Below are positions 38,847 to 46,738 of a stretch of 64,000 nucleotides of DNA, piece after piece (the first letter of the stretch is position 1; each line of letters starts with the position of its first letter). The translations under genes were made by a program, and so were the position numbers. The notes beneath the pieces were generated by a model. The model was given only the letters and a program-made list of their open reading frames with translations. It was not told the origin of the DNA and searched no databases. Source of the stretch: Corynebacterium pollutisoli (GTDB lineage: Bacteria; Actinomycetota; Actinomycetes; Mycobacteriales; Mycobacteriaceae); assembly GCF_900177745.1 (NCBI RefSeq), contig NZ_FXAR01000003.1, positions 62,001-126,000 on the forward strand, written 5' to 3'.

Positions 38847-39641
38847 ATGAACCGGCTGACGGCACACGTGACCACCTGGCGGGCGTGGTACGCGGTCCTC
38901 GCGATGAGCGCCTTCGTCCTCTCCTCCTTCGCCGCGGTCGCAGGTGCCGCCTTCACGCCCCTGTCGTTCCTCCTGTTCGCCGCCCTGTCGTTGCTGTTCA
39001 TCACGGTCGCTTCCCGACGCTGGCCCTCCCGCCTCGACCTCGGCCTGCGCCGCGGACTCACCGTGCGCGACATCGTGGTGGTCCTCGTGGTCTTCGCCGT
39101 CACCCACCTCTCCTTCTGGCTGCTCGGGATGGTCGATGGTGGCGCGCAGGGGGATCAGGCCGCTCGGCTGTTCACCGAGACGGGTCTCGACGGACCGCTC
39201 CTGCCCGCCGTCGCCGTGGTGGTCAGCTCCGTCGTCCTGGCACCCGTCTGCGAGGAGATCCTCTACCGCGGTGCCATGCTGCGCCCCCTCCACGACTCCC
39301 TCGCCCGCCGCGGACGCGCCGGACTCGGTGCCGTCATCGGTATCACCGTGAGCACGCTGTTCTTCGCCATGCCCCACCTAGCGGAGGACACCATCAACGT
39401 CATGAGCATCGCCTACCTGCTCACCGGCGCCGGCCTCGGCCTGGTGTACGTGCTCACCGGCTCCCTCACCGCCGCCATGCTCGGACACTCCCTGCAGAGC
39501 ATGGTCGTCTTCGGGCAGGTCCTCATCTTCGGGCGCGGCGACACCGACGTCCACCCCCTCCTGTGGATCCTCGTCTTCGGCTGCCCGATCTGGGTCTACC
39601 TCGGCTCGCAGCTCGTGCGGGTCATGTTGCCCCCGCGCTGA
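38847..39641 (+). CDS. CPBP family intramembrane metalloprotease
   Basis: 264 residues with seven to eight helices. The CPBP/Rce1 motifs are present: EEILYRGAML (EExxxR) and TLFFAMPHL (FxxxH), and a later helix with HSLQSMVVFG provides a second His. The substrate is unknown. ATG 38847 is used; the frame is open eight codons further up but the helix pattern begins after this Met. No promoter is obvious. Confidence 0.88.
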   Translation: MNRLTAHVTTWRAWYAVLAMSAFVLSSFAAVAGAAFTPLSFLLFAALSLLFITVASRRWPSRLDLGLRRGLTVRDIVVVLVVFAVTHLSFWLLGMVDGGAQGDQAARLFTETGLDGPLLPAVAVVVSSVVLAPVCEEILYRGAMLRPLHDSLARRGRAGLGAVIGITVSTLFFAMPHLAEDTINVMSIAYLLTGAGLGLVYVLTGSLTAAMLGHSLQSMVVFGQVLIFGRGDTDVHPLLWILVFGCPIWVYLGSQLVRVMLPPR

Positions 39642-39672
39642 GGAAGCCAGCTGGTCAGGGGGGGGCCAGCGA

Positions 39673-42501
39673 CTAACTCTCCTCGTCGGAGTCGGGGAGC
39701 GACGGGCGGGCACCACCCGGGGGCGGCACCGCTCCACCGGGAGCCGGGGGAACTGCCGGGCCGGGTGCGGGCGGAGTGGCCGGGGCTGGAGGGACTGCGG
39801 GTGCTGCGGGAGCAGCAGGTGCGGGCGGTGCAGCCGGAGCCGGAGGAACAGCTGCCCCGGGGGCCGGCGGGACTGCGGGGGCTGCGGGAGCAGCAGGCGT
39901 GGGTGGTGTGACCGGAGCCGTAGGGACTGCAGCACCGGGTGCTGGCGGGACAGCTGCCCCGGGAGCCGGAGGAACTACCGGGGCTGCGGGAGCAGCAGGT
40001 GCGGGAGGTGCGGCCGGGGCCGGAGGGACCGCCGCACTGGGTGCTGGCGGGACAGCTGCCCCGGGAGCCGGAGGAACTACCGGGGCTGCGGGAGCAGCAG
40101 GTGCGGGCGGAGTGGCCGGGGCCGGAGGAACCGCAGCGCCGGGGGCTGGCGGGACTGCCGGGGCTGCGGGAGCAGCAGGTGCGGGCGGAGTGGCCGGGGC
40201 CGGAGGGACTGCAGCACCGGGAGCCGCAGGCACCGCACCACCGGGAGCCACCGGTGCGGCCGGTGCGGCGGGAATGACAGGAGTTGCCACCGCCTTCGGC
40301 CCGGGGGCCTGCTTCGGCTCCGGAGTCGCCTCTCCCACCGGCTTCGGGGCACGCTTCGGGCGGATGACCTCGCCGAGGAACTGGGGTTCGCGGGGCGCGG
40401 GGAGGTGGCCGTCGATAAGCACGGAGTCGCGGAGCATCTGGGCGACGTCGCGGACGACGGGGCGGTCGGGGGCGTCGGTGAGCGCCTTGACGCCGCCGGT
40501 GAACATGGTGTTGCAGAAGGGGCAGCCGGTGGCGATCTCCTCGGCACCGGTGGCCAGCGCCTGTTCGGAGCGGAACTCGTTGACGCGGCGGCCGATGGTC
40601 TCCTCCATGTACATGCGCGCGCCGCCGGCGCCGCAGCAGAAGGCTTCCTCGCGGGCGGGGGAGATCTCCACGAGCGAGGCACCTGCGGCGGAGACGAGTT
40701 CGCGCGGCGGGTCGTAGACCTGGTTGTGGCGGCCGAGGAAGCAGGGGTCGTGGTAGGTGACGGGACGGCGGTTCTCGGGGCCGCGCGGCACGGGCGTGAG
40801 CAGGCCTTCGCGGACGAGGCGGTTGAGGAGCTGGGTGTGGTGGAAGACGTCGAAGTGGCCGTCGAAATCCGGGTACTCGTTGCGGATGGTGTTGAAGCAG
40901 TGCGGGCAGGTGGTGATGATCTTGCGCTGCCCGGCGGGCACACCGTCGAAGACGTCGTTGAGGGTGGCGATGTTCTCGGTGGCGAGCATCTGGAAGAGGA
41001 ACTCGTTACCCGCGCGGCGGGCGGGGTCACCGGTGCAGGTCTCTCCGGTCGACAGGACGGCGAACTTCACGCCCGCGGTGTGTAGCAACTCGACGACGGC
41101 GCGGGTGGTGCGCACACCGTCGTCGTCGAAGGCGCCGGCGCAACCGACCCAGAAGAGGTACTCGGTGTCGGTGAGGTCGTCGATGTCGTCGCCGACGACG
41201 GGGACGGGGATGCCGTCGGCACGCGCGGCCTCGACCCAGGACGCCCGGTCGGAGCTGTTGCGGCCCCACGGGTTGCCCTTGGCCTCGAGGTTCTTGAACA
41301 GGCCGGTGAGCTCGGAGGGGAACTCCGAGTCGGCGAGCACCCGGAAACGACGCAGGTCGGCGACGTGGTCGAGGTGCTCGATGTCGACGGGGCACTGGTC
41401 GACGCAGGCACCGCAGTTGGTGCAGGCCCACAGCACGTCGTCGGGGATGACGCTGGTCATGCTGAGCACGTCGAGGTCCGCGTGCGGGTTGAACGCCGCG
41501 TCGCGGATGTCGGTCATGAGCAGCTTCGGGTTGAGCGGCTTGCCGGTGTTCCAGGCGGGGCACAGGTCCTGGCAGCGACCGCAGTCGGTGCAGGTGGAGG
41601 CGTCGAGAAGCATCTTCCATGAGGCGTCACCCAGCTTGCCGACGCCGAGCGTGTCCTCATCCTCCGTATTCTCCAGCGTGAGCATCCTCCCGCCGGAGGT
41701 CATCGGCTTAAGGCGGCCGGTGGCCTTACGGCCGTCCGGGTTCGTCTGGAAGAAGATGTTGAAGTAGCTCAGGAAACGGTGCCAGCCGACACCCCAGTCG
41801 AGGTTGCGGGCCATGAGCAGCAGGAACGCCATGCCGCCGAGGAGCTTGAGCAGCGCGAACGCGGACACCATCACCGGGGACGCCGGCAGCAGGTTCGCCA
41901 GGTGCAGCGACAGGAAGTCCGCGACCGGGTGGCCGCCGCCGAACGTGGCGATCTTGCCGGCTTTGACCAGCAGCATGCCCAGACCCTCGAGGAGCACGAT
42001 CGCCTCGATGGTGCGGGCCGCGACATGGTTGGACGCGAAGAAGCGCGACGCCCGCGACTCCGTCCCCTGCCGCAACCGGATGATGATGAGCGCCAGGATG
42101 CCGCCGATCGTGCCGACCGCCAGCACCTCCTCCACGAACCGGTACACACCCCACGACCCGAGCAGCGGCCACCCGCCCGCCGGGTTGAATGTCTGGATGT
42201 ACGCCTCGAACCACACCAGCACGCCGAAGAGGAAGCCGACCATGACCAGCCAGTGCGCCACATTGACCACCGGCCGCCCCTTGAAGTGCGTGTGCCCGAA
42301 CACCTCGATGACCACGCGCGACGCACGCTGCAGCGGATTGTCCGTCCGCCACCCGGCGGGCAGCGGCTGCCCCGCGCGCACGAAGCTGTACATCTTCCAG
42401 CCCGCGCGCAGGAACAGCAGCCAGGCAGGAAGGGAGAGGACGACGCCGAGAACACCCAGCACGATCGTGGTGGTGGAGATGGCCTGGTCAACCGGAATCA
42501 T
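39673..42501 (-). CDS. Membrane-anchored Fe-S oxidoreductase (heterodisulfide-reductase-like, Rv0338c family) with Pro/Ala-rich tail
   Basis: 942 residues. Residues 1-260 contain about six helices. Two 4Fe-4S sites follow: C304, C307, C310, C314 and C360, C363, C366, C370. The CCG-domain region comes next: a degenerate first copy (C454, C489, C532, C535) and a complete second copy (C587, C622-C623, C660, C663). This is the HdrD/GlpC-like layout of electron carriers that pass electrons to or from quinones. Residues from about 740 to the end are a repetitive Pro-Ala-Val tail. The start is ATG 42501, with TAGACT 6 nt upstream. Its neighbour alaT matches Rv0337c/Rv0338c synteny. The electron donor is unknown. 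Confidence 0.9.
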   Translation of the reverse strand: MIPVDQAISTTTIVLGVLGVVLSLPAWLLFLRAGWKMYSFVRAGQPLPAGWRTDNPLQRASRVVIEVFGHTHFKGRPVVNVAHWLVMVGFLFGVLVWFEAYIQTFNPAGGWPLLGSWGVYRFVEEVLAVGTIGGILALIIIRLRQGTESRASRFFASNHVAARTIEAIVLLEGLGMLLVKAGKIATFGGGHPVADFLSLHLANLLPASPVMVSAFALLKLLGGMAFLLLMARNLDWGVGWHRFLSYFNIFFQTNPDGRKATGRLKPMTSGGRMLTLENTEDEDTLGVGKLGDASWKMLLDASTCTDCGRCQDLCPAWNTGKPLNPKLLMTDIRDAAFNPHADLDVLSMTSVIPDDVLWACTNCGACVDQCPVDIEHLDHVADLRRFRVLADSEFPSELTGLFKNLEAKGNPWGRNSSDRASWVEAARADGIPVPVVGDDIDDLTDTEYLFWVGCAGAFDDDGVRTTRAVVELLHTAGVKFAVLSTGETCTGDPARRAGNEFLFQMLATENIATLNDVFDGVPAGQRKIITTCPHCFNTIRNEYPDFDGHFDVFHHTQLLNRLVREGLLTPVPRGPENRRPVTYHDPCFLGRHNQVYDPPRELVSAAGASLVEISPAREEAFCCGAGGARMYMEETIGRRVNEFRSEQALATGAEEIATGCPFCNTMFTGGVKALTDAPDRPVVRDVAQMLRDSVLIDGHLPAPREPQFLGEVIRPKRAPKPVGEATPEPKQAPGPKAVATPVIPAAPAAPVAPGGAVPAAPGAAVPPAPATPPAPAAPAAPAVPPAPGAAVPPAPATPPAPAAPAAPVVPPAPGAAVPPAPSAAVPPAPAAPPAPAAPAAPVVPPAPGAAVPPAPGAAVPTAPVTPPTPAAPAAPAVPPAPGAAVPPAPAAPPAPAAPAAPAVPPAPATPPAPGPAVPPAPGGAVPPPGGARPSLPDSDEES
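39714..40281 (-). repeat. Tandem repeat encoding the Pro/Ala-rich tail of the Fe-S oxidoreductase
   Basis: About 570 bp of degenerate repeats encode roughly 190 residues. The core segment PAAPAAP(A/V)VPPAP recurs five times, separated by variable numbers of PGAAVPPAP modules. Such repeats expand and contract readily. The opposite strand reads as Gly-Ala-rich and stays open by composition only. Confidence 0.85.
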
Positions 42502-42542
42502 GTGCCCAGTCTAAAGGGAGCGGTGGACACGTCCCGCTTCGT

Positions 42543-42555
42543 GCTTATCGACGCC
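42543..42555. repeat. Intergenic copy of the 13-bp dispersed word
   Basis: GCTTATCGACGCC (the reverse form) lies 30 bp upstream of the TAGACT -10 box of the Fe-S oxidoreductase. The rest of the 230-bp gap to the next gene holds two hairpins (42635-42673 and 42696-42722). Confidence 0.7.
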
Positions 42556-42634
42556 GCGCCAGCCGCCGCCTCGCCCGCTGCTCACGCGCGGGATCGGTGG
42601 GTGGGGAGAAGTGAAAGATAAGGGGCGGGGACGC

Positions 42635-42673
42635 ACGTATCCCCGGCCCTCCGCAGAGGAGCCGGGGATACGT
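42635..42673. terminator. 13-bp perfect hairpin, second terminator-like structure
   Basis: ACGTATCCCCGGC (42635-42647) pairs with GCCGGGGATACGT (42661-42673) around a 13-base loop. It lies downstream of the 27-aa gene on the minus strand, behind a first hairpin. There is no U-run. Confidence 0.6.
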
Positions 42674-42695
42674 GTCTCGAGGACAGATAAGGGAA

Positions 42696-42722
42696 GACGG
42701 GCAGACGCTGGTTCTGCCCGTC
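42696..42722 (-). terminator. Terminator hairpin of the 27-aa membrane peptide gene
   Basis: GACGGGCAGA pairs with TCTGCCCGTC around a 7-base loop, 9 bp after the stop codon at 42732 on the minus strand, followed by the T-containing tract CTTCCCTTATC. Confidence 0.7.
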
Positions 42723-42731
42723 TCCGGGAAA

Positions 42732-42815
42732 CTACATTGCCGACATGATCCAGATGATCAGGGCGATGATCGCCAGGATGCCGACGATGGTCCAAATGAG
42801 TCCGCCTCCGCGCAT
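42732..42815 (-). CDS. 27-residue single-helix membrane peptide
   Basis: ATG at 42815 follows AAGGAG 7-8 nt upstream, and the frame closes at 42732, 9 bp before a terminator hairpin. The product starts MRGGGLIW and continues as one unbroken hydrophobic helix of Ile, Leu, Val and Ala to the end (IWIMSAM). A Gly-rich, Arg-containing N-terminus would stay in the cytoplasm. The expression signals are as good as those of normal genes, which argues against chance. No function is known to me; a small membrane regulator or stress peptide is possible. Confidence 0.7.
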   Translation of the reverse strand: MRGGGLIWTIVGILAIIALIIWIMSAM

Positions 42816-42908
42816 GATGTTTCTCCTTAATTTCGTTTGATGTTCTTTACGCACTCAAGGGTAACAGTGATCACATCAACCCTGTTGAATTTGAGGGGTT
42901 GCTGAGCG

Positions 42909-42924
42909 GTAACAATTTGCTAAC
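42909..42924 (+). promoter_or_regulatory. GTAAC-N6-CTAAC direct repeat, MtrA-like
   Basis: GTAACAATTTGCTAAC lies about 95 bp upstream of the 27-aa gene, in the 275-bp gap between it and fpr2. Two near-identical half sites 11 bp apart match the MtrA operator style. The rest of the gap is AT-richer, contains a GGCGTCGATAAGC word at 43036-43048, and has no gene. Confidence 0.35.
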
Positions 42925-43090
42925 TCGGCTGTTATCGCAGGTCAGCGAGCCTCGGGAAAAGTCGGGAAAATATGCGGATTCGGGCATGTCGGCTCCCGGT
43001 CGGGCGGTGAGGGTGTCGCATGAGGGGTCCGACCGGGCGTCGATAAGCGTTCTCTCAGCCATCGTCGACGACCCTTCGGTGGACCAAATC

Positions 43091-44491
43091 TCACACGTAG
43101 GCCGGTGCGACGTGGGCGTGGGCGACCATGTCCTCCCACTCGACGATCTTGCGGCGCTCGCGACCCTCGACGCCGGACTCCTCGCCGAGGCGACGCTCCT
43201 CGGCGTCGAGGCGGTACCAGCCCTCCCAGGTGGTGACGCGGATACCGCGGGCGTCGAGAAGCTCGAGGATGGCGTCGGCCTCGCGGGTCGGGGCGGTGAG
43301 GCGGCCGGCGGCAGCGTCGGCGAGGAGGAGGTCGGTGGTCTCCTTGGCGTCGGACTTGGTGTTGCCGATGAGCCCGATGGGGCCGCGCTTGATCCAGCCG
43401 GTGGCGTACAGGCCCGGGACCGGGGTGCCGGCGTGGTCGAGGACGTGGCCGCCGTCGTTGGGGATGACGTGCTCGACGTGGTTGAAGGGCACGCCGGCGA
43501 TCGGTTCGGAGCGGTAGCCGACGGCGCGGTAGACGGCCTGGACCGGCCAGTCGGTGAACGCGCCGGTGCCGCGGACGTGGCCGGAACCGTCGAGCTCGGT
43601 GCGCTCGGTGCGCAGGCCGACGACGCGGCCCTCGTGGGTGAGGATCTCCACCGGGGACTCGAAGAGGTGGATCTGCAGAGTGTGCGGGGCGTCCTTCGGC
43701 TCCCGGATGGCGTAGCCCTCGAGGATCTGGCACACGAGGTCCTGGGATTTCGAGGAGCTGCGGGCCTCGATGCTGGCCTCGTCGTAGTCGATGTCCTCCG
43801 GGGCGACGACGACGTTGACGGTGGGGGAGTGGTCGAGCTCCTTGAGCTCCTGCGGGGTGAACTTCGCCTGGGCGGGGCCGCGGCGGCCGAAGACGTGGAC
43901 CTCGGTGGCCTGGTTGGTGCGCAGTGTCTCGTAGACGTTCTCCGGGATCTCGGTGACGTTGAGTTCCTCGGCGGTCTTGGCCAGGACGCGGGCCACGTCG
44001 AGGCCGACGTTGCCGACGCCGATGACGGCCACCGACTGCGCCGACAGGTCCCAGGTGCGGGGGAAGTCCGGGTTGCCGTCGTAGAAGCCCACGAAGTCGG
44101 CGGCACCGTGGGAGCCCTCGGCGTCGACGCCCGGGATGTCCAGGTCGCGGTCCTGGACGGCGCCGGTGGCGAAGACGACGGCGTCGTAGTGCTCCTGCAG
44201 CTCCTCGACCGTGACGTCCTTCCCGATCTCGATGTTGCCCAGGAGGCGGATCTCCGGGCGGTCGAGGACCCTGTGCAGCGAGGTGATGATGCCCTTGATG
44301 CGCGGGTGGTCCGGGGCGACGCCGTAGCGGATGAGGCCGAAGGGGGCGGGCAGCTTCTCGATGAGGTCGATGTGGATCTCGCGGCCGATCGACGCGGCGT
44401 TCTTCACCAGCAGGTCGGAGGCGTAGATGCCGGCGGGGCCGGCGCCGATGACGGCGACGCGGAGGGCGGTGGCGGGTGCGGGGTGGCTCAT
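43091..44491 (-). CDS. fpr2: Ferredoxin/flavodoxin-NADP reductase Fpr2 (FprA family)
   Basis: 466 residues. The FAD motif VAVIGAGPAGIYASDLL is at residues about 12-28, the family segment is FGLIRYGVAPDHPRIKGI, the NADP motif is VAVIGVGNVGLDVARVL, and the C-terminal FAD contact is ATGWIKRGPIGLIGNTKSDA. It passes NADPH electrons to the sulfite reductase system. ATG 44491 is chosen for the upstream GAAAGGAC and the family N-terminus. It is divergent from cysI across 328 bp that hold two McbR-type boxes. In C. glutamicum the same fpr2-cysIXHDNYZ arrangement is the assimilatory sulfate reduction cluster. Confidence 0.94.
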   Translation of the reverse strand: MSHPAPATALRVAVIGAGPAGIYASDLLVKNAASIGREIHIDLIEKLPAPFGLIRYGVAPDHPRIKGIITSLHRVLDRPEIRLLGNIEIGKDVTVEELQEHYDAVVFATGAVQDRDLDIPGVDAEGSHGAADFVGFYDGNPDFPRTWDLSAQSVAVIGVGNVGLDVARVLAKTAEELNVTEIPENVYETLRTNQATEVHVFGRRGPAQAKFTPQELKELDHSPTVNVVVAPEDIDYDEASIEARSSSKSQDLVCQILEGYAIREPKDAPHTLQIHLFESPVEILTHEGRVVGLRTERTELDGSGHVRGTGAFTDWPVQAVYRAVGYRSEPIAGVPFNHVEHVIPNDGGHVLDHAGTPVPGLYATGWIKRGPIGLIGNTKSDAKETTDLLLADAAAGRLTAPTREADAILELLDARGIRVTTWEGWYRLDAEERRLGEESGVEGRERRKIVEWEDMVAHAHVAPAYV

Positions 44492-44514
44492 GGTGTCCTT
44501 TCGGGGACGTTTCC

Positions 44515-44530
44515 TAGACTGACTGGTCTG
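44515..44530. promoter_or_regulatory. McbR-type operator upstream of fpr2
   Basis: TAGACTGACTGGTCTG matches TAGAC-N6-GTCTA except for the last base. It lies 24 bp before the fpr2 start. McbR is the corynebacterial repressor of sulfur and methionine genes. Confidence 0.7.
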
Positions 44531-44572
44531 TGAAAGTAGCAGGGATCCTGAAAAGTGCAACGATTCCGCTTT

Positions 44573-44642
44573 CTTTCATTCATGTTGGGCGGGGAGAAAT
44601 GAATGGAAACAATTCAATTCAGTGAATGAAAGTCGAACATAA
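44573..44642. promoter_or_regulatory. TGAATGAAA repeats in the fpr2-cysI intergenic region
   Basis: CTTTCATTCA (44573-44582) is perfectly inverted as TGAATGAAAG (44633-44642), with a related ATGAATGGAA between them (near 44600) and another TGAATGAAA at 44782-44790 next to the cysI-side box. Several copies around a divergent promoter suggest a second regulator besides McbR; CysR is a candidate by context only. Confidence 0.45.
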
Positions 44643-44790
44643 ATGCTGCGTACAGCGATGATGTCAGTTTCGTAGGCGACCCTCACCACTCTGCCCATTG
44701 TGGTGAACCAAGTTGTCTGCTTGACTGCCTGTCATCCGCCCTGGAGGGCGACCGGCGGGGCGTCGATAAGCGTCCCGCAGGTGAATGAAA

Positions 44791-44806
44791 TAGACAGAAC
44801 GGTACA
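44791..44806. promoter_or_regulatory. McbR-like operator upstream of cysI
   Basis: TAGACAGAACGGTACA has a perfect left half and a right half with two changes from GTCTA. It ends 13 bp before the cysI ATG and is followed by the ribosome site AGGAG. Confidence 0.5.
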
Positions 44807-44819
44807 TTAGGAGCACGTC

Positions 44820-46493
44820 ATGACAACGGCCACCACCACGCGCCGCAAGCGCGTCCGCAAGCCGGAGGGCCAGTGGAAGATCGACGGCACCGCGCCCCTC
44901 AACCACGTCGAGGAGGTCAAGCAGGACGGCGAGGTCCTCGACGTCTACGACCGCGTGGTCAACATCTACTCGAAGCAGGGATTCGACTCGATCCCCGCCG
45001 ACGACATCGCCCCGCGCTTCAAGTGGCTGGGCCTGTACACGCAGCGCCGACAGGACCTTGGCGGGGAACTCACCGGCCAGGTCCCCGACGCCGAGCTGCA
45101 GGACAGGTACTTCATGATGCGCGTGCGTTTCGATGGCGGCCTGGTCACCCCCGAGCGCCTCCGTGCCGTCGGCGAGATCTCCCGCGACTACGCCCGCTCC
45201 ACCGCCGACTTCACCGACCGCCAGAACATCCAGCTCCACTGGCTGCGGATCGAGGACATCCCGGCGATCTGGGAGAAGCTCGACACGGTGGGCCTGAGCC
45301 CCCTGCTGGGCTGCGGCGACGTGCCCCGCATCATCCTCGGCTCGCCCGTGGCGGGCGTCGCAGCGGAGGAGATCATCGACGCCACCCCCGCCATCGAGCG
45401 GATCCAGCGCGAGCATCTGCCGAACCCGGAGTTCCACAACCTGCCGCGCAAGTTCAAGTCCGCCATCTCCGGCCACTCCCGCCAGGATGTGACCCACGAG
45501 ATCCAGGACGTCGCCTTCATCGGCTCCGTCCACCCCGAGCACGGCCCCGGTTTCGAGTGCTACGTCGGCGGCGGCCTGTCCACCAACCCGATGCTCGCGC
45601 AGTCCCTCGGCGCGTGGATCCCGCTCGACGAGGTTCCCGACGTGTGGGCCGGCGTCGCCCGCATCTTCCGCGACTACGGCTATCGACGCCTGCGCAACCG
45701 CGCCCGCCTCAAGTTCCTCGTGGCGGAATGGGGTGTGGAGAAATTCCGCACGGTGCTCGAGGAGGAGTACCTCGGCCGCCGCCTCACCGACGGCCCGCAC
45801 CAGCCCATCAACCCGGGCTACCGCGACCACATCGGCATCCACCCGCAGAAGGACGGCAGGTTCTACCTGGGTGTCAAGCCGACCGTCGGCCACACCACGG
45901 GCGAGCAGCTCATCGCCATCGCGGACGTCGCCGAGCGCTTCGGTATCACCCGCATCCGCACCACCGCGGAGAAGGAACTGCTCTTCCTCGACGTCGAGCG
46001 CACCGACCTCGCCGCCCTGGCCGCTGCCCTCGACGAGACCGGGCTGTACTCCAAACCCAGCGAGTGGCGCCGCAACATCATCTCCTGCACCGGCCTGGAG
46101 TTCTGCAAGCTGGCGCACGCCACCACCAAGTCCCGCGCCGTCGAGCTCGTCGACGAGCTGGAGGAGCGCATCGGCGACATCGACGTCCCCGTCCGCATCG
46201 CCCTCAACGGCTGCCCCAACTCCTGCGCCCGCACCCAGGTCGCGGACATCGGCTTCAAGGGCCAGACCGTCACCGACGCCGACGGCAACCGCGTCGAGGG
46301 CTTCCAGGTGCACCTCGGCGGCTCCATGAACATCGGCGCCAACTTCGGCCGCAAGCTGCGCGGACACAAGGTCCTCGCCGACGAGGTCGGGGACTACGTC
46401 ACCCGCGTGGTCACCCACTTCAAGCAGCAGCGCACCGACGGTGAGACCTTCCAGGAGTGGGTCCAGCGCGCCGCCGAGGAGGACCTGCTGTGA
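44820..46493 (+). CDS. cysI: Ferredoxin-dependent sulfite reductase CysI
   Basis: Reduces sulfite to sulfide with six electrons. 557 residues, with two NIR/SIR half-repeats. The siroheme/4Fe-4S ligands are C423 and C429 (SCTGLEFCK) and C465 and C469 (NGCPNSCAR). The siroheme-contact motif TDRQNIQLHWL is present. It starts at ATG 44820 after AGGAG. It heads a tight operon: cysX starts inside its stop codon (GTGA). An Arg/Lys-rich N-terminus (TTRRKRVRKPEGQWK) is usual in actinobacterial SirA/CysI. Confidence 0.95.
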   Translation: MTTATTTRRKRVRKPEGQWKIDGTAPLNHVEEVKQDGEVLDVYDRVVNIYSKQGFDSIPADDIAPRFKWLGLYTQRRQDLGGELTGQVPDAELQDRYFMMRVRFDGGLVTPERLRAVGEISRDYARSTADFTDRQNIQLHWLRIEDIPAIWEKLDTVGLSPLLGCGDVPRIILGSPVAGVAAEEIIDATPAIERIQREHLPNPEFHNLPRKFKSAISGHSRQDVTHEIQDVAFIGSVHPEHGPGFECYVGGGLSTNPMLAQSLGAWIPLDEVPDVWAGVARIFRDYGYRRLRNRARLKFLVAEWGVEKFRTVLEEEYLGRRLTDGPHQPINPGYRDHIGIHPQKDGRFYLGVKPTVGHTTGEQLIAIADVAERFGITRIRTTAEKELLFLDVERTDLAALAAALDETGLYSKPSEWRRNIISCTGLEFCKLAHATTKSRAVELVDELEERIGDIDVPVRIALNGCPNSCARTQVADIGFKGQTVTDADGNRVEGFQVHLGGSMNIGANFGRKLRGHKVLADEVGDYVTRVVTHFKQQRTDGETFQEWVQRAAEEDLL

Positions 46494-46738
46494 GCTTCCG
46501 CCGCGCCCCCAACCCCAACCGCAACCACCCGCTGCACTGCCCCTGGTGCGCCGGCGAGGAGCTCTTCCCGAATGAGGCCGACGAGTTCGCCTGGCTGTGC
46601 CGCGACTGCACCCGCGTGTTCTCCGTCCGCTACCACGGCCAGGACGACCCGGAGCACCGCCCCGCCCCCGCCCGCTCCACCAGCGAGGCCATCCGGACCT
46701 CGCTCACCCGACACGGACACCAGGAGGTGACCCGATGA
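46490..46738 (+). CDS. cysX: CysX, small Cys-rich ferredoxin-like protein
   Basis: 82 residues. Two CxxC pairs (HCPWCAGEELF and LCRDCTRVFSV) form a zinc-ribbon-like or rubredoxin-like knuckle. In C. glutamicum this position codes for CysX, proposed as the electron carrier between Fpr2 and CysI. Four Cys in two CxxC pairs would equally suit zinc or one iron, so the redox role is inference. GTG 46490 overlaps the cysI TGA by four bases, and the TGA overlaps the cysH ATG by four. Confidence 0.88.
   Translation: MSFRRAPNPNRNHPLHCPWCAGEELFPNEADEFAWLCRDCTRVFSVRYHGQDDPEHRPAPARSTSEAIRTSLTRHGHQEVTR

Noticed and set aside
39776..40717. Gly-Ala-rich plus-strand frame that looks like a PE_PGRS-type protein
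   Set aside because: It is the antisense reading of the Pro/Ala repeat tail of the Fe-S oxidoreductase; Pro codons read backwards as Gly. No start signal is present.
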